This document shows, piece after piece, positions 62,534-64,000 of a stretch of DNA of 64,000 nucleotides. The notes under the pieces were generated by a model, which was not told the origin of the DNA, did no database searches, and saw only the letters and a program-made list of their open reading frames with translations. How positions within the stretch are numbered: position 1 is the stretch's first letter; every line of letters starts with the position of its first letter. The position numbers and the translations under genes are program-made. This stretch comes from Flavobacterium celericrescens (GTDB lineage: Bacteria; Bacteroidota; Bacteroidia; Flavobacteriales; Flavobacteriaceae), in the NCBI RefSeq assembly GCF_011392075.1, contig NZ_JAAJBV010000001.1:1-64000 (forward strand), in the 5' to 3' direction.

Positions 62534-62826
62534 GCTTGTTCTTGCACTAATGAAATCAAAGTGTTTGCATCAAGTTCACCACTTTGTCTCCATACCATTT
62601 GACCTTCTTTGTAAATCATTAAAGTAGGCAAACCTTTAATACGAAGCGCCTCAGCTAATTCCTGATTTTTATCCACATCAATTTTAATTACACGCGCTTT
62701 GTCTCCTAATGCAGCTGCTACATGACGAATTACTTCATTCATAGCTACTGAAGGTTCATTCCACTCTGTAAAAAAATCGATTAGTACAGGTACTTGAGCA
62801 TCGATAAGTTCTCCAAATTTTGACAT
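62530..62826 (-). CDS. Thioredoxin-fold protein lacking the catalytic cysteines
   Basis: The protein has 98 residues with the full thioredoxin fold pattern (VPVLIDFFTEW, VIKIDVDKNQELAEALRIKGLPTLMIYKEG, with the cis-Pro in GLPT). Where thioredoxins have W-C-G-P-C it reads W-N-E-P-S (residues 22-26), and there is no cysteine anywhere in the protein. It therefore cannot act as a disulfide reductase and is more likely a binding or scaffold protein. It converges with the deacetylase gene. I know of similar thioredoxin-family sequences in flavobacteria, but not of an established function. Confidence 0.85.
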   Translation of the reverse strand: MSKFGELIDAQVPVLIDFFTEWNEPSVAMNEVIRHVAAALGDKARVIKIDVDKNQELAEALRIKGLPTLMIYKEGQMVWRQSGELDANTLISLVQEQA

Positions 62827-62900
62827 AAATTGAATTTATTAGTATCAAAAAAATTATTTTTCACACGAAAATAATATACAAATGTAGCATTTTTACTGAA

Positions 62901-64000
62901 TTACGCTACTTTTTCTCCTTTTTTTAGTTCAATTACTGTTATTTCGGGCATAATTCCTACTCTACCAGGGTAAGCATGAAAGCCAAAACCACGATTTACA
63001 TAAATATATCTCCCCGCATTTTCATACAATCCAGCCCATTGTTTGTACACATATTGCACAGGACTCCATTTTATCCATCCTGGAATTTCGATTCCAAATT
63101 GAAATCCGTGTGTATGACCCGAAAGCGTTAAATGATAATGATTGTCGTCGTGCTGAATTTTCTCATCCCAATGACTTGGATCGTGACTCATTACAATTTT
63201 GAAATCTTCTTTTGTTAAACCTTTTGAAGCCAAATTCAAATCGCCTCGTTCACCAAATTTTCTTCCCCAGTTTTCAACACCAACGATTGCCAATTCTTGA
63301 TTGTCTTTTTTAATTTTAACGTGTTCATTCAACAATAATTTGAAATCAATTTTATTATGAATCGCTTTTATTTCTTCAAAATTGGCTTGTTTTGCAGTTT
63401 GCGATTTCCAATCTACATATTCTCCATAATCATGATTTCCTAAGATGGAAAATTTGCCAAATTTAGGGTTATGAATTCCTTTAAATGTATCAATCCAAGG
63501 ATCCATTTCAGTTGCATGCGTATTTACAATATCACCCGTAAACAAAACCATATCCGAATTTTGTTCATTAATCAAATCAATCGCATATTGAATTTTCTCC
63601 GCATCATCAAAACTTCCACTATGAACATCCGAAATATGCGTAATCGTTGTTCCGTCAAAAGCATCAGGTAAATCAGGAAAAAACAAAGTCTGTTTGATTA
63701 CTTTGTAATTGTATTTTCCAATGGTAATTCCGTATAAAAAAGAAGCAAACGGAATTGCAGCAACTCCCAATGCGACTTGACTCACAAATCGTCTTCGCTC
63801 TGGCAAAAAACCTTCTGAATCGCTGTTAACTAATGAAAATAATCCGTAAAAAAAACGAATAATATCCTCTCCAAATAATATTATGGCCAACAATAATTTT
63901 GGCACATAAAGCAACAACAATAGCCCCATCGTAATCATTGTTTTTGGAGTTTGCCCAACACTTCTATCAAAATGATATAATTGGTAAACAATATAGGCCA
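62901..64000 (-). CDS. Membrane-anchored metallophosphoesterase (5' end outside window)
   Basis: The frame stays open from 62901 to the right edge with no stop. An internal ATG at 63938 would cut into a hydrophobic region whose upstream sequence (AYIVYQLYHFDRSVGQTPKT) reads as protein, so the gene is 5' partial. N-terminal membrane segments precede a calcineurin-like phosphoesterase domain with ITHISDVHSG (metal site), VLFTGDIVNT, ILGNHDYGEY (GNHD), MSHDP and LSGHTHGFQFG (GHTH). Relatives include YkuE-type phosphoesterases acting on envelope lipids. The substrate here is not known. Confidence 0.9.
   Translation of the reverse strand, partial: AYIVYQLYHFDRSVGQTPKTMITMGLLLLLYVPKLLLAIILFGEDIIRFFYGLFSLVNSDSEGFLPERRRFVSQVALGVAAIPFASFLYGITIGKYNYKVIKQTLFFPDLPDAFDGTTITHISDVHSGSFDDAEKIQYAIDLINEQNSDMVLFTGDIVNTHATEMDPWIDTFKGIHNPKFGKFSILGNHDYGEYVDWKSQTAKQANFEEIKAIHNKIDFKLLLNEHVKIKKDNQELAIVGVENWGRKFGERGDLNLASKGLTKEDFKIVMSHDPSHWDEKIQHDDNHYHLTLSGHTHGFQFGIEIPGWIKWSPVQYVYKQWAGLYENAGRYIYVNRGFGFHAYPGRVGIMPEITVIELKKGEKVA

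Noticed and set aside
63936..63938. ATG at 63938 as the true start of the metallophosphoesterase
   Set aside because: The reading frame continues upstream without a stop to the window edge and encodes plausible membrane-protein sequence, so the gene is treated as 5' partial.
1..64000. Prophage, integrative element, restriction or defence island
   Set aside because: No integrase, transposase, phage structural gene, methyltransferase or nuclease system was found. Nearly all genes are core flavobacterial genes.

Overview
The window is an AT-rich chromosomal segment of a gliding-type Bacteroidetes bacterium, most likely Flavobacteriaceae (Flavobacterium or a close relative). The grounds are: a full-length SprA (outer-membrane translocon of the type IX secretion system, T9SS); a RemB-like outer-membrane protein; an alternative complex III (act) operon joined to a caa3-type cytochrome oxidase; a DUF4403 lipoprotein; starts without obvious Shine-Dalgarno sequences; and many copies of the Bacteroidetes -7 promoter element TAnnTTTG. 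No phage, insertion sequence, CRISPR array or rRNA was seen. There is one tRNA gene.

Layout. 1-2418: the N-terminal part of a large repeat-containing surface protein that runs off the left edge. 2.5-6.3 kb (+): Nfu-type Fe-S scaffold, a DUF255 thioredoxin-domain protein and a small MscS channel. 6.3-9.7 kb (-): TsaB, and an efflux adaptor with its TolC partner. 9.8-11.2 kb (+): DUF4403 lipoprotein. 11.2-16.8 kb (-): a cytochrome oxidase assembly and subunit cluster (heme O synthase, two subunit III proteins, subunit IV, a thioredoxin-like protein, SCO, DUF420 and a 71-residue CxxC membrane protein). 16.9-30.8 kb (-): remB-like, deoC, vanZ, gcvH, sprA, ruvA and a malic enzyme. 30.9-38.6 kb: a sugar (probably sucrose) locus with a TonB-dependent receptor, glutaredoxin-like protein, SLC45-like transporter, GH100-like hydrolase and PfkB kinase, facing a divergent LacI regulator with two palindromic operators. 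38.6-40.5 kb (-): queG and ruvB. 40.6-52.0 kb (-): the actABCDEF-ctaC-ctaD respiratory operon. 52.2-57.2 kb: a SPOR protein, then rimP-nusA-infB on the minus strand with a terminator-like hairpin in its leader. 57.4-64 kb: universal stress protein, tRNA-Gln, a DUF2723/GT117 membrane protein, a polysaccharide deacetylase, a cysteine-less thioredoxin-fold protein and a metallophosphoesterase that runs off the right edge.

How the parts work together. The act/cta operon and the separate 11-17 kb cluster together supply an alternative complex III plus aa3-type oxidase and its heme and copper assembly factors. SprA would export T9SS cargo, possibly including the left-edge repeat protein. The sugar locus looks like a self-contained import and hydrolysis module: receptor in the outer membrane, symporter in the inner membrane, then cytoplasmic cleavage and phosphorylation, under LacI-family control.

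Most of the window is ordinary core genome. The features most worth a second look are: the rimP leader hairpin; an SCO protein with two extra membrane segments; the paired LacI operators and the receptor without a SusD partner; a heptanucleotide tandem repeat upstream of the ctaB promoter; a cysteine-less thioredoxin; and a His/Ala/Asp-rich insert in ActF. I did not find a convincing wholly new system.
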